Positions 62,804 through 64,000 of a DNA stretch of 64,000 nucleotides are shown piece after piece. The DNA comes from CBDANW01 sp965197825. GTDB lineage: Bacteria; Acidobacteriota; Vicinamibacteria; Marinacidobacterales; DATDRI01. Where the stretch lies: the NCBI GenBank assembly GCA_965197825.1, contig CBDANW010000003.1, forward strand, positions 124,001-188,000, in the 5' to 3' direction. Every line of letters begins with the position of its first letter. Within the stretch, counting starts at the first letter, position 1. A program made the translations under genes and the position numbers. The notes below the pieces were generated by a model. It ran no database searches. It saw only the letters and a program-made list of their open reading frames with translations, and was not told where the DNA came from.

Positions 62804-64000
62804 ATGGTTAATATCCCAGTTCTTCGTTGGGGGAAGCCTTACACGAGTCTCGAAACAGAGACCATCGTTCACTTCGAGACGGGCGAGGAGCTCGCCAAAG
62901 TCAGCCAGGCGAATCCCGGGATCATCCAGCGCGACATGCGCCAGGCGAGTCGTGCCCGGGCGGTGCTTAGGGAGATTCCGATTTCCAGCTTGATCGCCAT
63001 GATGAAGAAGGCGGCGGAGCTCTACAAGTCGGCGGAGCTTCCCCTGGGGGACGGAAGTCAGACACCCGAGCAATTCGTTCGCTGCCAGTCGGCCACGACC
63101 GGCCTCCCCGAGCACATGTGTCGTGCCAACATGGAGAAGAACTACTTCGTTCTTACACATATGGAGGAGATACTCGATGCCTTGACGCGAGGCCTGGATC
63201 TTTCGATCCTTCACCAGGGACATGGCGTGGAATCTCGAGGCGTACCGTTGAGCTATCAGGCGCAGTCACCGGTGTTGGGTCTGGTGCTGCCGTCCAACTC
63301 ACCCGGCGTCCACACGCTTTGGATGCCCGTGATCCCTCTGCAAGTCGGTCTCGTTTTCAAGCCCGGTCCCCAAGAGCCATGGACTCCGTATCGAATGTCT
63401 CAGGCTTTCGTCGAGGCGGGCGTTCCGAAGGAAGCGATCTCCATCTATCCTGGACTGGGGGACGTCGGTGCCGCGGTACTGGCCAGCTGTCCGCGAAGTC
63501 TGATCTTCGGTGGAACGGCCACGGTCGAGCGCTACAAAGGCAATCCGAGCGTGCAAGTCCACGGACCGGGATTTAGCAAGATACTCCTGGGCGACGACGT
63601 CGTGGACGATTGGGAAAAGTATCTGGACGTCATGGTGGACAGCATCTTCGTGAACAGCGGCCGAAGCTGCATCAGCTGCTCCGGAATCTGGGCATCGCGC
63701 CACACCCGTGAGATCGCCGACACGCTCGCCAAACGCCTGGGGCCCATCGCGCCTCAGCCTCCCGATGCTCCCGACAGTTCGCTGGCTGCTTTCACGGTGC
63801 CCGGTGTCGCCGCGGCCATCTCGAATGAGATCGATCGAGGTCTGGAGGCAGCGGGAGCCGAAGACGTGACCGACAAGTATCGAGAAGGCGAAAGCCGGCT
63901 GGTTTGTCGAGAGCGGTGCGATTACTTGCGCCCGACGATCATTCATTGTGAATCCCCCGAAAAGGAATTGGCAAACAAGGAATACATGTTTCCGTTCACG
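62804..64000 (+). CDS. LuxC-like acyl reductase/aldehyde dehydrogenase-family protein (3' end beyond window)
   Basis: 399 codons are open to the window edge from the ATG at 62804. The aldehyde-dehydrogenase fold is recognisable by VLGLVLPSNSPGVHTLWMPV, LQVGLVFKPGPQEPWTP, SLIFGGTATVERY and the nucleophile region FVNSGRSCISCSGIW. The subgroup resembles LuxC-type acyl-CoA/acyl-protein reductases, which form aldehydes from activated acids. Its position 12 bp after a LuxE-like ligase supports this. No luxAB genes are seen; the product could feed aldehyde or alkane/wax synthesis or a modified sugar acceptor. Confidence 0.8.
   Translation, partial: MVNIPVLRWGKPYTSLETETIVHFETGEELAKVSQANPGIIQRDMRQASRARAVLREIPISSLIAMMKKAAELYKSAELPLGDGSQTPEQFVRCQSATTGLPEHMCRANMEKNYFVLTHMEEILDALTRGLDLSILHQGHGVESRGVPLSYQAQSPVLGLVLPSNSPGVHTLWMPVIPLQVGLVFKPGPQEPWTPYRMSQAFVEAGVPKEAISIYPGLGDVGAAVLASCPRSLIFGGTATVERYKGNPSVQVHGPGFSKILLGDDVVDDWEKYLDVMVDSIFVNSGRSCISCSGIWASRHTREIADTLAKRLGPIAPQPPDAPDSSLAAFTVPGVAAAISNEIDRGLEAAGAEDVTDKYREGESRLVCRERCDYLRPTIIHCESPEKELANKEYMFPFT

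Overview
The window is high-GC bacterial DNA, most likely from an Acidobacteriota member. This is an inference from gene content: several Ser/Thr kinases carrying C-terminal TolB/PD40 propellers, an ASPIC/UnbV protein, paralogous phosphodiesterases with an insertase-like membrane protein, and a LexA/RecA-like pair. No rRNA, tRNA or CRISPR array was recognised.

Layout. 1-5.2 kb (minus): a fused, domain-swapped aconitase-family protein, ETF-ubiquinone oxidoreductase, a PilZ protein and a metallophosphoesterase that runs off the left edge. 5.5-8.1 kb: an RHH/PIN toxin-antitoxin pair, a secreted NHL propeller protein and a macrodomain protein. 8.2-26.4 kb is a decayed accessory region. It holds an IS256-type element with an amber codon, a frameshifted esterase, an array of GC-rich hairpins, four broken kinase-propeller genes (one with fifteen 13-bp repeats over its start codon, one split by nested IS elements), a truncated HNH gene, an Rpn-type nuclease fragment, a lower-GC pair encoding a proteasome-like protein, and an IS1595 transposase.

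26.5-30.8 kb: a lexA gene whose promoter and DNA-binding domain are duplicated in tandem, followed by DUF72 and an ImuA/RecA-like gene; then a TPR protein and proline dehydrogenase. 31-41.4 kb: a small membrane protein, a large radical SAM enzyme resembling tetraether/membrane-spanning lipid synthases, an AAA ATPase, a [2Fe-2S] protein, a NYN-LOTUS RNase-like protein, MFS and APC transporters, small membrane proteins (one flanked by inverted repeats) and an ankyrin protein. 41.5-43.9 kb: a complete IS66 element with a target duplication.

43.9-49.9 kb: a sulfotransferase diverging from a tight operon of two alkaline-phosphatase-superfamily phosphodiesterases, a 65-aa protein and an EMC3/Oxa1-like membrane protein. 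50-54.6 kb: a full-length copy of the IS256-type element, a deletion chimera of cysteine desulfurase and an ASPIC/UnbV-thioredoxin gene, and an IS3 element with target duplication. 54.7-64 kb: gltX and glnS (convergent), a TonB-dependent receptor, and a GT4 / LuxE-like ligase / acyl-CoA-reductase-like operon that runs off the right edge.

The conserved metabolic and tRNA-charging genes look intact, while the kinase/IS region shows many independent lesions. This suggests real decay, but indel errors in the assembly cannot be excluded from sequence alone.
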